NCBI RefSeq assembly: GCF_019802125.1
Contig: NZ_JAHVHT010000001.1
Location: 1,302,001-1,366,000, forward strand
Length of the DNA: 64,000 bases
Direction of reading: 5' to 3'
Source: Tateyamaria omphalii
GTDB taxonomy: Bacteria > Pseudomonadota > Alphaproteobacteria > Rhodobacterales > Rhodobacteraceae
Part shown: piece after piece, positions 9,320 through 18,500 of the stretch
Numbering within the stretch: position 1 is the first letter of the stretch
How the letters are laid out: every line of letters starts with the position of its first letter
Translations under genes and position numbers: made by a program
The notes under the pieces: generated by a model
Told to the model about the DNA's origin: nothing
What the model saw: the letters and a program-made list of their open reading frames with translations, nothing else
Databases searched by the model: none

Positions 9320-9550
9320 ATGGACGATAACACACACGAACTCGACGCCGTTGGGCTGCTCTGCCCCCTGCCCGTGCTCAAGGCACGCAAACGCCTGCAA
9401 GCACTGTCCTCCGGTGACATCCTGATCATCGCGGCTGACGATCCCGCTGCCGTGGTGGATGTGCCCCATTTCTGTGCCGAGGCGGGGCACACGCTCGTCT
9501 CTGCAGACACGGATGGGCCCGTCCAGCGCTACGCCATCCGCAAGGGATAA
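9320..9550 (+). CDS. tusA: TusA family sulfurtransferase
   Basis: A 76-residue sulfur-carrier protein. Family members receive persulfide sulfur on a Cys in a Cys-Pro-x-Pro motif and pass it on for tRNA thiolation, molybdenum cofactor synthesis or sulfur oxidation. The motif is seen at GLLCPLPVLKARK near residue 15, followed by the expected alpha/beta fold (ILIIAADDPAAVVDVPHFC). The ATG at 9320 gives the normal family length; the Shine-Dalgarno is weak. It is divergent from ccdA and followed at once by a terminator-like hairpin. Whether it works in tRNA modification or another relay is not decided by sequence. Confidence 0.85.
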   Translation: MDDNTHELDAVGLLCPLPVLKARKRLQALSSGDILIIAADDPAAVVDVPHFCAEAGHTLVSADTDGPVQRYAIRKG

Positions 9551-9574
9551 AGGGCGCGCCACCGGCACGCCCTT
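9550..9574 (+). terminator. Terminator-like hairpin after tusA
   Basis: Inverted repeat AAGGGCG/CGCCCTT with an 11-base loop, starting inside the tusA stop codon and followed by a T-rich stretch (cgatctttcttct). It sits between tusA and the oppositely transcribed rne, so it may end both transcripts. Confidence 0.6.
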
Positions 9575-9585
9575 CGATCTTTCTT

Positions 9586-12426
9586 CTACTTGCCCAGCGA
9601 CCACCAGCCGCGCTTTTTCGGCTTGGGCGGCTCGTCGGGCGCGGGTGCAGACGCCTCCTCTGCCACCGGTTCGGGCACCTTTGCCTCTTCGGCTGAAGCA
9701 GGCTCCGGTGCCGCGTCCGGCACGCTCGTCGGCTCCGTCGCAACCACCGCCACATCGTCTGTGCTGGCCTCCGCCGAAACAGGGGCCGGTTCTTCCGTCT
9801 TGGTGGTCTTGGACCGGGTGCTGGTGCTGCGTGAGCGGGTCGAACGGGTTGTCTTTTTCGGCGCGGCCTCGGCCTCGGTCTCAGCAGGTTCCGCCGAAGC
9901 GCCGTCGTCGTCTTTCGCCTCTGCCGGGGCGTCCACGACCTCTTCCGTCTTTGCCTTGGTCGACGAGGCACTGCGCGATCGCGTCAACCGGCTGCTGGTA
10001 CTCCGGGTCCGGCTGCTGCTGCTGCTGCGCGTGGTCTTCTTCGGCGCGTCCTCGCCGGGCTCGGTTGCAGCGTCCGTATTCGCCGCCTCCGCAGCCTCCG
10101 TCGCGTCGCTTTGAGGTTCGGCATGTGCCGTTTCCGTATCAGACGCCTCCGACGCCTCCACCTCGGCCTGCTCTGTCGCCGCCTCGGCGGTCTCCGTGCT
10201 CGACGACTTGCTCCGGCTCCGGCTACGACGCCGACGACGGCGGCGCTTCGGCTTGGGTTCACCGTCCTCGGACGCAGGTGCCTCGGGGGCCTCGGCGACG
10301 GAATCCTCGTCCTCATCCACCTGATCCATGATGGACGTATCGACAGACACGACGGGCATATCGACCGCCTTCACCACGCGGGTCGCCGTCTTGAACTTCT
10401 CAAGCGAGAAGTCGGGGCTCACCAGATGCGGGTCGCCCTCGATGCGGACAGACAGACCGTAGCGGCCCTCGATCTGCGCTATATGCTCGCGCTTCTGGTT
10501 CATCAGGAAGTTTGCGATGCCCACAGGCGCCTTGATCAGCACCTCGCGCGACCGGCGACGGGTGCCCTCCTCCTCGATCTGGCGGAGAATGGACAGGGCC
10601 AGGTTGTCATCCGACCGGATCAAACCGGTGCCGTGGCACGCCTGACAAGGCTGGGTCGTGGCCTCGATCATACCGGGGCGCAGACGCTGGCGGCTCATCT
10701 CCATCAGGCCAAAGCCGGAAATCCGGCCCACCTGGATGCGGGCACGGTCGGTCTTCAACCGATCCTTCATCCGCTTTTCAACGGCCGAATTGTTCTTGCG
10801 CTCGTCCATGTCGATGAAGTCGATGACGATCAGACCGGCCAGGTCACGCAACCGCAACTGACGCGCCACTTCGTCGGCGGCCTCCAGGTTTGTCTTCAGC
10901 GCCGTCTCTTCGATCGACCCTTCCTTGGTCGCGCGGCCCGAGTTCACGTCGATGGCCACCAGCGCCTCAGTTACACCGATCACGATGTAACCACCTGACT
11001 TCAACTGAACGGTTGGGTTGAACATGCCCGCCAAATACGTCTCGACCTGGTAGCGCGCGAACAGCGGCAGAGCGTCCTGATACTGTTTCACGTTCTTGGC
11101 GTGGGACGGCATGATCATCTTCATGAAGTCCTTGGCGATGCGGTAGCCGCGCTCGCCCTCGACAAACACCTCGTCGATCTCGCGGTTATAGAGGTCACGG
11201 ATCGACCGTTTGATCAGGTCGCCCTCTTCATAAATCTTCGCAGGCGCAATCGACTTCAACGTCAACTCGCGGATCTGCTCCCACAACCGCTGCAGGTACT
11301 CGTAGTCGCGCTTGATCTCCGCCTTGGTCCGCTTGGCACCGGCGGTGCGCACGATCAGACCCGCACCCTGCGGCACCTCGATCTCGTTGGCGATTTCCTT
11401 CAGCTTCTTGCGGTCCGTGGCATTGGTGATCTTGCGGGAGATGCCGCCGCCGCGGGCGGTGTTCGGCATCAGCACACAGTAGCGACCAGCAAGCGACAGA
11501 TAGGTGGTCAGCGCAGCACCCTTGTTGCCACGCTCTTCCTTGACGACCTGGACCAGCAGGATCTGGCGAACCTTGATGACCTCCTGGATCTTGTAACGAC
11601 GCGGGCGCGGTTTGCGCGGCGGACGGATGTCCTCGCTGTCATCCTCGTCGGCCACGGATTCGATGCTGTCATCCTTCGATGTCGCATCCGCACCCTTTGC
11701 CTTGACCTCGTCCTCTTCGTCATCGGACGCGTCGTCTTCCGGGGCTTCTTCGCCCTTGGCATCGGCATCCTCGACCGGCGCCGCATCACCGTCCGCAGAC
11801 GCCTCCTCGGAGACAGAGGCTACATCAGCTGGTGCATCTTCGCCCTCTGCCGGTGCCTCCGCATCGGCCTCGGCCACCTCCTCGTCGGATTTCGGCGTCT
11901 CTACCGGGGTTTCCTTGACCGTCTCCATGGGGGATGCGGCCTCGCCCTCGGGCACGGTCACATCGGCGCCAGCCTCGGCGTCGGCATCAAGGTCGATGGT
12001 TTCCATCCCCTCGATCTCGGTCGTGACCTTGGCATCGGTGTCAGCGGCCTTCGACGCCTTGGACCGGGAACGGGACGAGCGGCTGCGCGTGGATTTGGGT
12101 TTTTCCTCTTCTTCGTCGCGCGCCTTCATCGCCTCGGCATAGGCGCGCTCTTCCTCCATCAGCGCCTCACGGTCGGCGACGGGGATCTGGTAGTAGTCCG
12201 GGTGGATTTCCGAGAACGCAAGGAAACCGTGGCGATTGCCACCATAGTCCACAAACGCCGCCTGCAGCGACGGCTCGACCCGTGTTACTTTTGCGAGATA
12301 GATGTTGCCAGCAAGCTGGCGCTTGTTTTCGGATTCAAAGTCGAACTCCTCAACCTTGTTTCCGTCCACCACCACGACGCGGGTCTCTTCCGCGTGGGTG
12401 GCATCGATAAGCATTTTCTTAGCCAT
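9586..12426 (-). CDS. rne: Ribonuclease E
   Basis: Endoribonuclease E/G of 946 residues, the central enzyme of mRNA decay and rRNA processing and the scaffold of the degradosome. From MAKKMLIDATHAEETRVVVV the S1 domain begins, but it is interrupted by an acidic Ala/Glu/Asp-rich insert of about 200 residues (roughly 95-300), as in other alphaproteobacterial RNase E proteins. The catalytic core follows with VAIDVNSGRATKEGS and IVIDFIDMDERKN, which carry the metal-binding Asp residues, and the Zn-link CQACHGTG. The C-terminal ~240 residues are disordered, alternating Arg/Ser-rich and acidic blocks, and end in KKRGWWSLGK. The ATG at 12426 matches the conserved N-terminus; a 61-residue upstream extension is not conserved in character. 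Confidence 0.95.
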   Translation of the reverse strand: MAKKMLIDATHAEETRVVVVDGNKVEEFDFESENKRQLAGNIYLAKVTRVEPSLQAAFVDYGGNRHGFLAFSEIHPDYYQIPVADREALMEEERAYAEAMKARDEEEEKPKSTRSRSSRSRSKASKAADTDAKVTTEIEGMETIDLDADAEAGADVTVPEGEAASPMETVKETPVETPKSDEEVAEADAEAPAEGEDAPADVASVSEEASADGDAAPVEDADAKGEEAPEDDASDDEEDEVKAKGADATSKDDSIESVADEDDSEDIRPPRKPRPRRYKIQEVIKVRQILLVQVVKEERGNKGAALTTYLSLAGRYCVLMPNTARGGGISRKITNATDRKKLKEIANEIEVPQGAGLIVRTAGAKRTKAEIKRDYEYLQRLWEQIRELTLKSIAPAKIYEEGDLIKRSIRDLYNREIDEVFVEGERGYRIAKDFMKMIMPSHAKNVKQYQDALPLFARYQVETYLAGMFNPTVQLKSGGYIVIGVTEALVAIDVNSGRATKEGSIEETALKTNLEAADEVARQLRLRDLAGLIVIDFIDMDERKNNSAVEKRMKDRLKTDRARIQVGRISGFGLMEMSRQRLRPGMIEATTQPCQACHGTGLIRSDDNLALSILRQIEEEGTRRRSREVLIKAPVGIANFLMNQKREHIAQIEGRYGLSVRIEGDPHLVSPDFSLEKFKTATRVVKAVDMPVVSVDTSIMDQVDEDEDSVAEAPEAPASEDGEPKPKRRRRRRRSRSRSKSSSTETAEAATEQAEVEASEASDTETAHAEPQSDATEAAEAANTDAATEPGEDAPKKTTRSSSSSRTRSTSSRLTRSRSASSTKAKTEEVVDAPAEAKDDDGASAEPAETEAEAAPKKTTRSTRSRSTSTRSKTTKTEEPAPVSAEASTDDVAVVATEPTSVPDAAPEPASAEEAKVPEPVAEEASAPAPDEPPKPKKRGWWSLGK

Positions 12427-12768
12427 AAAAGTCCATTGCGCGCGCCCAAGCGCCTCGCGCCAGGCGGCGCAAGAGTGTTGGGGGCGTGTCTTGTCTGGGC
12501 GATTGGAGACGCGCTGCAGATCGGGCCTGTTGGGCCGTCTGCCGGGATCAGTGATGTCCTCACGCGCGTCATCGCGGTTCTTCTCCGACACACGCACGAG
12601 TGGCCGCACGGTGTCCGTTCATACGCTGCGCCAGGCCTCGGCCCGCGTCAGCAACTCGTGGCCATTTCTGGCCCAATCGGTCTGTTGAAAGCGGCAGGGA
12701 TCCTGCCCGGATCAATCAACAGCGAAACTCACATGAAGCGGTGCGCCTGCACCTTGCGCTTCAACCCC

Positions 12769-12798
12769 TAGATAAGAGCAAGGGGTGGCAAATGACAA
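12769..12798 (-). promoter_or_regulatory. Candidate rne promoter with long 5' leader
   Basis: On the minus strand TTGTCA (12798-12793), 18 bases, then TATCTA (12774-12769). Transcription from here would leave a leader of about 335 bases before the rne ATG. The leader has no convincing gene. A long leader is expected, because RNase E in other bacteria controls its own mRNA through the 5' untranslated region. Confidence 0.35.
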
Positions 12799-12814
12799 TG
12801 GGCAATCTCCGTCA

Positions 12815-12917
12815 CCGGAAAATGACGCATGTTCCGGCCCGTTTTCCGACGCGGAAAACGGCGCATCGCGCATGGCAAACTGCGCCGGTTTCCCCACGGT
12901 TTTCGCACTGAAAACCG
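12815..12917. repeat. Hairpin cluster downstream of the exonuclease gene
   Basis: Three inverted repeats: CCGGAA/TTCCGG (12815-12837), a 9-bp perfect stem CGTTTTCCG/CGGAAAACG with loop acg (12840-12860), and an 8-bp stem CGGTTTTC/GAAAACCG (12897-12917) that lies 7 bases beyond the minus-strand stop at 12925. The last is probably the 3' hairpin of that mRNA. The core GTTTTCCGNCGCGGAAAAC and the placement repeat what is seen after fba at 4761-4834. Confidence 0.6.
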
Positions 12918-12924
12918 GACCTGT

Positions 12925-13728
12925 TCAGAACCGCAGTATCAGGGGCCTGTGATCCGACACCACCGGCTGTGCGGGAACGTCAAACTCCGCTGACAGCAAC
13001 CCATCGGACACGAGCATATAATCCGCAAAACGCTGCGGCTTCTCGTAAAGTGCCGTGCGGGTGTCGGTGATGCCATGATAGGCGATCAGGTCATGCAGCC
13101 CCGCCTGCCTGAACCTGGGAAAGGCGGAACTGTCGGGCAAAATGTTGAAATCTCCGGCCAGGACGGCGTGCGGCCCACCGTCCCACACCTGTTGAAACAG
13201 GGCGACAGCACGCGTCGTCTGCGCCTCCCGCGCTGGCGTATCGCCCTTGCCGTTCGGATCACGAAGGCCGTGGAAATGCCCGACACAGATAGCCCGGTTG
13301 CGGCTCGGGTCCGCCACCCGCGCCACCTGCATGGTCCGTGGCACCGGTTCCGCCCCCCACCCGTCGGCGCGGTAGCTGCCATGCACGAAGTCCTGCACAA
13401 TCTGCGTGACAGCCATGCCGCGACGGACCCACAGACCCAGCCCATGCTCCGACGGGACGGCCTCGCCTGCGTCATACGTCAACGTGCCGCGCGTGGCCGG
13501 CGCAAAGAACGCCTGGTGCTCCGGCAGCAGCGCCGAGACGTCTCCAAACAGATCGGCGCGTTGCGCCAGATCGCGGTAGGGATCAACATAACGAAGCCAT
13601 TCCGGACTGGGCACCGGAGCACGTGTGACCTCCTGCAGGCACAAAACATCCGGCTCAAGCGTTGAAAGCCAAGGCCGCAACGCATCCCAGACCTGCCCAC
13701 CCCAGGCATTCAGACTGACAATCTTCAT
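12925..13728 (-). CDS. Endonuclease/exonuclease/phosphatase family protein
   Basis: A 267-residue protein of the metal-dependent EEP fold (DNase I/ExoIII/phosphodiesterase superfamily). Motifs in order: MKIVSLNAWGG with the metal-binding Asn, LCLQEVTRAP with the catalytic Glu, VGHFHGLRD, AGDFNILPD and VVSDHRPLILRF with the catalytic Asp-His at the C-terminus. The ATG at 13728 gives the canonical start; the frame runs 23 codons further upstream without similarity. No signal peptide is seen, so it acts in the cytoplasm. The substrate (DNA, phosphoinositide-like or other phosphodiester) cannot be told. Confidence 0.85.
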   Translation of the reverse strand: MKIVSLNAWGGQVWDALRPWLSTLEPDVLCLQEVTRAPVPSPEWLRYVDPYRDLAQRADLFGDVSALLPEHQAFFAPATRGTLTYDAGEAVPSEHGLGLWVRRGMAVTQIVQDFVHGSYRADGWGAEPVPRTMQVARVADPSRNRAICVGHFHGLRDPNGKGDTPAREAQTTRAVALFQQVWDGGPHAVLAGDFNILPDSSAFPRFRQAGLHDLIAYHGITDTRTALYEKPQRFADYMLVSDGLLSAEFDVPAQPVVSDHRPLILRF

Positions 13729-13800
13729 GGCATATCCCGGATCATATCTGCTCAGCCAATCACCGCGCACGATCCTGTGCAAGCGATCCGGGCGCAAGGA

Positions 13801-14478
13801 TCATTCGGCAACACTGCGCTGACCAAATGCCCCGACCATCTCCAGCGCCGCTGCCAGATCGGGCGCGACCAGTTGCCCGAGCGCAGGCAGAGGTAGGTCC
13901 GGTGGCCGCATATCCGGCACCTGCACCGCACGGCAGCCCGCATGAACCGCAGCAGTGATCCCGCGATCACTGTCCTCGAACGCGGCACACAGATCGGGCG
14001 CAAGGCCAAGGGCCGCGGCCGCCTCCCGATACGGCGCGGGGTCGGGCTTGCGCGCCGACACCTCATCACCACCCAGAACGGCCTCGAAATGATCGAGCAA
14101 ACCAGCGCGCCCCAGGTGCCGCCGCGCGGCCTCGCCGTTGGTCGACGTGACAACCGCCATCCGCGCGCCCTGCCCCACGAGCCGCTCCAGACTGTCGCGC
14201 ACGGTTGGTCGCAAGGGCACATCGGCGCCCACCCGCACGGCCACTTCCGCGTGCCAGGCGGCGTTGAAGGCATGCACATCCGTCTCCGGCCTCAGGAACG
14301 CTTCCAACCGGCGCACGCTCTCGGCCCCGGAACAGCCCACCATCGTCAGGAAAAATGCATCCACCGCCGCGGCCTCATAGCCCCAGGGCACCAGAATGTC
14401 CCGAGCCACAGCGCCATAAATCCGCTCGCTGTCGAGCAGCAGACCATCCATATCAAACAGGTATGCATATGGGGGCAT
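13801..14478 (-). CDS. HAD-IA family phosphatase
   Basis: A 225-residue haloacid dehalogenase-like hydrolase of the beta-phosphoglucomutase/phosphoglycolate phosphatase subgroup. Motif I is LFDMDGLLLDSE (nucleophile and acid-base Asp), motif II VVTSTNGE, motif III around ARKPDPAPY and motif IV FEDSDRG. A helical cap of about 65 residues lies between motif I and II (C1 cap). Likely a cytoplasmic sugar-phosphate or small-molecule phosphatase. It lies 72 bases behind the exonuclease gene on the same strand. No specific substrate is supported. Confidence 0.87.
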   Translation of the reverse strand: MPPYAYLFDMDGLLLDSERIYGAVARDILVPWGYEAAAVDAFFLTMVGCSGAESVRRLEAFLRPETDVHAFNAAWHAEVAVRVGADVPLRPTVRDSLERLVGQGARMAVVTSTNGEAARRHLGRAGLLDHFEAVLGGDEVSARKPDPAPYREAAAALGLAPDLCAAFEDSDRGITAAVHAGCRAVQVPDMRPPDLPLPALGQLVAPDLAAALEMVGAFGQRSVAE

Positions 14479-14589
14479 GATGAAATCTCCTTGGGACCTA
14501 TGCGTCCCTCATGCCACGGCCCCACCCCACATGAAATGACCGCCGGGGGCACCGGCGGTCACATGTTCCAACAGGCTGTTACAGAAGGG

Positions 14590-15924
14590 TCAGAGGTAGT
14601 CCGAACGCTGCAACCCGTACTTCGCCATCTTCTCGTTCAGCGTCCGACGCGGCAGACACAGCTCTTCCATGACGGAGGCAATCGAGCCCTTGTGACGCCG
14701 CATCGTGTTGTCGATCAGCATCCGCTCGAACGCTTCCACATACTCCTTCAGTGGCTTGCCCTCGGTCGTCATCACGGGCTGCATCTCTTCGTGATCGTTC
14801 ATCAACAGGGACGCGATGGAACCGGTGCCGCGACGGGCCTGCAAAACAGCCCGCTCGGCGATGTTGATCAACTGACGCACGTTGCCCGGCCACGGGGCCT
14901 GCAACAGCTGGGCCGCTTCCTGCGCCGACACCTTGGGCGCCTCGCAGCCATATTCATCGGCAAACTGATCGCTCAGACGGGTGAACAGGGTCAGAATGTC
15001 CTCGCCCCGCTGACGCAGCGGCGGCACGGTGATCTTCAAAGCGGCCAGACGATAGTAAAGATCGGGACGCAACGCATCCTCACAGGTCTTGCCCGCCTCC
15101 TGCATGTTGCAGATGCCGACAATGCGCGTCTCGGCGGGGGTCCCCTGCTCGTTGATGACAGACAGCAACCGCGCCTGCAAAGCCTCGCTCAGCGCCTCGA
15201 TGTCCTCAAGGACAAGCGTTCCGCCACGGGCCTCTTCAACGGCGGGCAGCGCCGAATCCTCGGGCAACATCGGTCCAAACAGACGCTTCGCCAGCGCTTC
15301 CTCTTCCCAAGCCGAACAGCTCACCAGCACGAATTTCTTGCCAGCACGGCTGCCTACAGCATGCAAGGCGTGAGCAACAAGGGTCTTGCCCGTACCCGTC
15401 TCGCCATCGATCAAAACATGGCCATCAGCCTGCCCGAGGTCCAGAATATCCTCGCGCAACCGCTCCATCACCGGGCTTTGCCCGATCAGCTTCTTCATCA
15501 ACTGACCGCCATCGCTCAACTCGCGACGCAGCGCGCGGTTGTCCATGGTCAGCCGCCGCGCGCCGGTGGCGCGCTTGGCCAGCTCGCTCATCCGGTCGGG
15601 ATTGAACGGCTTTTCCAGGAAATCAAAGGCCCCCACGCGCATGGCTTCAACCGCCATGGGCACATCCCCGTGGCCCGTGATCATGATGACGGGCAAAGCA
15701 CTGTCATTGCCCATCAGTTTCTTCAAAAACTGCATCCCGTCCATGCCGGGCATCTTGATGTCTGAAATGACAATGCCGGGATATTCCGGCCCCAACACCT
15801 TCAGCGCGTCCTCGGCGCTGGCAAAGGTCTCGGTGTCATAGCCCGACAGGGCCAGCCACTGGCTGATGGATTGGCGCATGTCCTGCTCGTCATCGACAAT
15901 GGCAATCTTCATGGCTTGGGTCAT
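14590..15924 (-). CDS. dctD: DctD-like response regulator lacking the GAFTGA loop
   Basis: NtrC/DctD-family response regulator, partner of the DctB kinase gene just upstream (19-base gap). Receiver domain residues 5-120 with the acidic pair DDE and phosphorylatable Asp in VISDIKMPGMDG; AAA+ domain from about 150 with Walker A GETGTGKT and Walker B TLVLEDIE; C-terminal Fis-type helix-turn-helix (SIASVMEELCLPRRTLNEKM). The GAFTGA loop that contacts sigma-54 is absent: after RLFG comes PMLPEDSALPAVEEARGG, about five residues shorter than usual. It may therefore not activate sigma-54 promoters. The ATG at 15924 has AGGAG upstream. Targets are presumably C4-dicarboxylate uptake genes, which are not in this window. 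Confidence 0.88.
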   Translation of the reverse strand: MTQAMKIAIVDDEQDMRQSISQWLALSGYDTETFASAEDALKVLGPEYPGIVISDIKMPGMDGMQFLKKLMGNDSALPVIMITGHGDVPMAVEAMRVGAFDFLEKPFNPDRMSELAKRATGARRLTMDNRALRRELSDGGQLMKKLIGQSPVMERLREDILDLGQADGHVLIDGETGTGKTLVAHALHAVGSRAGKKFVLVSCSAWEEEALAKRLFGPMLPEDSALPAVEEARGGTLVLEDIEALSEALQARLLSVINEQGTPAETRIVGICNMQEAGKTCEDALRPDLYYRLAALKITVPPLRQRGEDILTLFTRLSDQFADEYGCEAPKVSAQEAAQLLQAPWPGNVRQLINIAERAVLQARRGTGSIASLLMNDHEEMQPVMTTEGKPLKEYVEAFERMLIDNTMRRHKGSIASVMEELCLPRRTLNEKMAKYGLQRSDYL

Positions 15925-15943
15925 ATATGCTCCTCGCGGGTCT

Positions 15944-17725
15944 CTATTCCGCCGCGCTGATCTTGTTGTTGTCACCTTCCGTGTCCTCGTCTCCGAGCAC
16001 CGGAAGCTGCATTTCAAATACGGCGCCGCCCATCTGTCCGTTGCGGGCAACGAGCCGTCCGCCTAAATCGTTCACAATGCCGGACGAGATGGCAAGGCCC
16101 AGACCAACCCCGTCACCGGGCTGCTTGGTGGTGTAGAATGGCTCGAACAGGCTGTCCAAATCCTCGATCCCCGGACCATTGTCGCGCACCGTCAGGGTGG
16201 CCGTCTCACCTGCGGACAGGATGATGTCGACCTGCGGCTCGCGTTCCGACTTGGTGGCATCGATGGCATTGCGCAAGAGGTTCACCATCACCTGTTCGAT
16301 GCGCATCCGGTCGCCCATGACCTCGATGGGTTCCGGGGGCACAACCCGGTTGATCAGCACCTGACGCTGACGCAATTGGGGTTCCATCATCGACAGACTA
16401 GACGCCAGCGCATCGCCCATGTTTACAGGGCTCAGCGCGTCCTGCCCCTTGCGGGCATAGGACTTGAGCTGGCGGGTAATGGCACCCATCCGTTCGATCA
16501 GATCATCAATGCGCCCGAAGCTGACCAGCGCCTCGTCCGGGCGATTGCGGCGCAGCAGCAGCCGCGCCCCGGCAAGGTACGTTTTCATCGCGGCCAGTGG
16601 CTGGTTCAGCTCGTGACTGACGGCGGCCGACATCTCGCCCAAAGCGGCCAGTTTCGACGATTGCTCCAGCGTCTGTTCGGCCTGTGCAAGGTCCTCCTGC
16701 ACCCGTTTTCGCTCGGCGATTTCCCGCTGCAACTGGATGTTCAGGTGGCGAAGCTCTGCCGACTCTCGCGCAAACAAGGCGACGCGCAGGGCCGACCGAC
16801 GGCTCATTGCATAAAAAGCGAGCGCCAAAAGAATGGCGAATCCCATGATTTCAAGGGCCAAGACCCCGTTCACCCGCTCGCGTACGGATTCGTATGTGGT
16901 GAACGACGTCATCCGCCATCCGCGGAAAGGGATGCGCGCCTCGAGCCGCATCACACCTTCACCCTGCAAATAGGCATCGGGCGGCAGCGCAGTCCAATCA
17001 GCGGTGGCCCGAATGGCACGTTCGATGGCACTTTGCGGGGTCTGGCGGGCCAACGCCTCCTCTTCGGTGCGACCGCGCCATCGCGGTTCTGTCGCCATGA
17101 TGATCCGGCCTTCGCTATCAGTAACGAGAACGGCAGCCGAAATGCCCGCCCAGGCGCGTTCGAACTTCTGAAGATCGACCTCGACAGCAATGACACCCAA
17201 GACATCGCCGCCCGCCGCCACACGCCGCGAGTAGATGAAGGAAAAGCCACCGGCTTCGCGCTCGCTCACCGTGAAAATGGTGTTGTTTGACCGCAATGCG
17301 TCAATAAAATAGGACGCCGTGCGGTGGTTCGACCCCAGTCGACTACGGTCCGTCGCGGCCACCGTGCGCCCGTCGCTGTCCAGCAGGATCAGGTTGGCCG
17401 CACCGATCTCTTCCACGAACGAGATCAGGCGCTGGGTCGATTGCTGGTAATCCTGACTGTTCAACGCCCCGATCAGCGTGGGATCCCGGGCCAGAAGCTG
17501 CGGCACGATCTGGCTTTGGCGCAGCTCGCTCAGCAGGTTGCCGGAGTAAAGCGCCAGTCGAAGCTCGGCACGGTTGCGCGTGGTTTCGGTAAAGCGGTCG
17601 GTCAGCAACCTGTTGGTGAAAAAGACGGTTGTCACCGCCGCAATGGTCAGAACGACCAACGCGATCCGAACACGCCAACTGGTCGTCGACGTTCTCGGTT
17701 CCTTGTTACGCGCTGCAACTGACAT
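15944..17725 (-). CDS. dctB: C4-dicarboxylate sensor histidine kinase DctB
   Basis: Membrane-bound sensor kinase of about 593 residues. A first membrane helix lies at residues 19-38 (IALVVLTIAAVTTVFFTN) and is followed by a large periplasmic double-Cache sensor domain. A second helix near 295-315 (GVLALEIMGFAILLALAFYAM) leads to a coiled coil (REIAERKRVQEDLAQAEQTL). The HisKA box is AAVSHELNQPLAAMKTYL with the phosphorylated His. The ATPase domain shows NLLRNAIDA, DNGPGIEDL and GVGLGLAISSGIV. The pair dctB-dctD is a typical two-gene unit. I chose the ATG at 17725, twelve residues into the open frame, to place the first membrane helix near the N-terminus. Confidence 0.9.
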   Translation of the reverse strand: MSVAARNKEPRTSTTSWRVRIALVVLTIAAVTTVFFTNRLLTDRFTETTRNRAELRLALYSGNLLSELRQSQIVPQLLARDPTLIGALNSQDYQQSTQRLISFVEEIGAANLILLDSDGRTVAATDRSRLGSNHRTASYFIDALRSNNTIFTVSEREAGGFSFIYSRRVAAGGDVLGVIAVEVDLQKFERAWAGISAAVLVTDSEGRIIMATEPRWRGRTEEEALARQTPQSAIERAIRATADWTALPPDAYLQGEGVMRLEARIPFRGWRMTSFTTYESVRERVNGVLALEIMGFAILLALAFYAMSRRSALRVALFARESAELRHLNIQLQREIAERKRVQEDLAQAEQTLEQSSKLAALGEMSAAVSHELNQPLAAMKTYLAGARLLLRRNRPDEALVSFGRIDDLIERMGAITRQLKSYARKGQDALSPVNMGDALASSLSMMEPQLRQRQVLINRVVPPEPIEVMGDRMRIEQVMVNLLRNAIDATKSEREPQVDIILSAGETATLTVRDNGPGIEDLDSLFEPFYTTKQPGDGVGLGLAISSGIVNDLGGRLVARNGQMGGAVFEMQLPVLGDEDTEGDNNKISAAE

Positions 17726-17762
17726 GGCCGGAACCCTACGGCCTCGGCCGTGTCGGCTCAAG

Positions 17763-18431
17763 TCACGCTGAGGTCAGCTGACCGACCACTGCGCGGAACA
17801 GCGCCTGTCCGTCCGTTCCACCATGGCCGGCATCCGCCGCCCGCTCCGGGTGCGGCATCATCCCGAGAACCTTGCGGTTTTCCGACAGAATACCCGCGAT
17901 GTCACGCTGCGATCCGTTTGGATTGTCGGTGTAGCGGAAAGCGACCCGGTCTTCGCTCTCAAGAGCATCGAGCGTGGCATCATCCGCAAAATAGTTGCCG
18001 TCATGGTGTGCAATCGGAATGTCGACCACATCGCCCGCATTGTAGCCTTCGGTGAACGCCGATTGCGAGGTCTCGACCCGCAGGCCGACGGTCTTGCAGA
18101 TGTATTTCAGACCCGCGTTCCGCAGCAGCGCGCCCGGCAGGATGCCCGTCTCCGTCAGCACCTGGAAGCCGTTGCACACGCCAAAGACATAGCCCCCCTT
18201 GTCCGCGTGGGCTTTCACCGCCTTGCAGATGGGCGAGTTCGCCGCGATGGCGCCACAGCGCAGGTAGTCGCCAAAGGAAAAGCCCCCCGGAACCCCAACG
18301 ATGTCGATGCCCCCGGGCAGTTCCGTGTCCTTGTGCCAGACCATTTCAACCTCTGCCCCGGCGGCACGAAAGGCAACAGCCAGGTCCCGGTCGCAGTTCG
18401 ATCCGGGGAAGACAACAACAGCAGCTTTCAT
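17763..18431 (-). CDS. purQ: Phosphoribosylformylglycinamidine synthase glutaminase subunit
   Basis: PurQ, the class I glutamine amidotransferase subunit that supplies ammonia to PurL in step four of purine synthesis. Residues: [12 protein letters not shown] at the N-terminus, the nucleophile Cys in [10 protein letters not shown], and the His/Glu of the triad in MMPHPERA. 222 residues, the normal length for the small-subunit type found together with PurS. The ATG at 18431 has GGGAG upstream. It lies 127 bases behind purS; the gap contains palindromes and a CtrA-like site, so it may have its own promoter. Confidence 0.96.
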   Translation of the reverse strand: MKAAVVVFPGSNCDRDLAVAFRAAGAEVEMVWHKDTELPGGIDIVGVPGGFSFGDYLRCGAIAANSPICKAVKAHADKGGYVFGVCNGFQVLTETGILPGALLRNAGLKYICKTVGLRVETSQSAFTEGYNAGDVVDIPIAHHDGNYFADDATLDALESEDRVAFRYTDNPNGSQRDIAGILSENRKVLGMMPHPERAADAGHGGTDGQALFRAVVGQLTSA

Positions 18432-18500
18432 GTCACGCACTCCCTGAGCGTTAAGGTTCTGGCAAGATTTGGGAGAAAAATCGAGGTGAAGTATGACTTA

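Noticed and set aside
9459-10331. Plus-strand frames opposite the rne C-terminus
   Set aside because: Pro/Ser/Arg-rich reverse translations of the disordered tail, without start signals or family features.
11101-12771. Long plus-strand open frame (556 codons) antisense to rne
   Set aside because: It runs against the well-supported RNase E core. Its His/Leu/Gly/Arg-rich translation is that of the reverse of a low-complexity GC-rich gene, with no domain.
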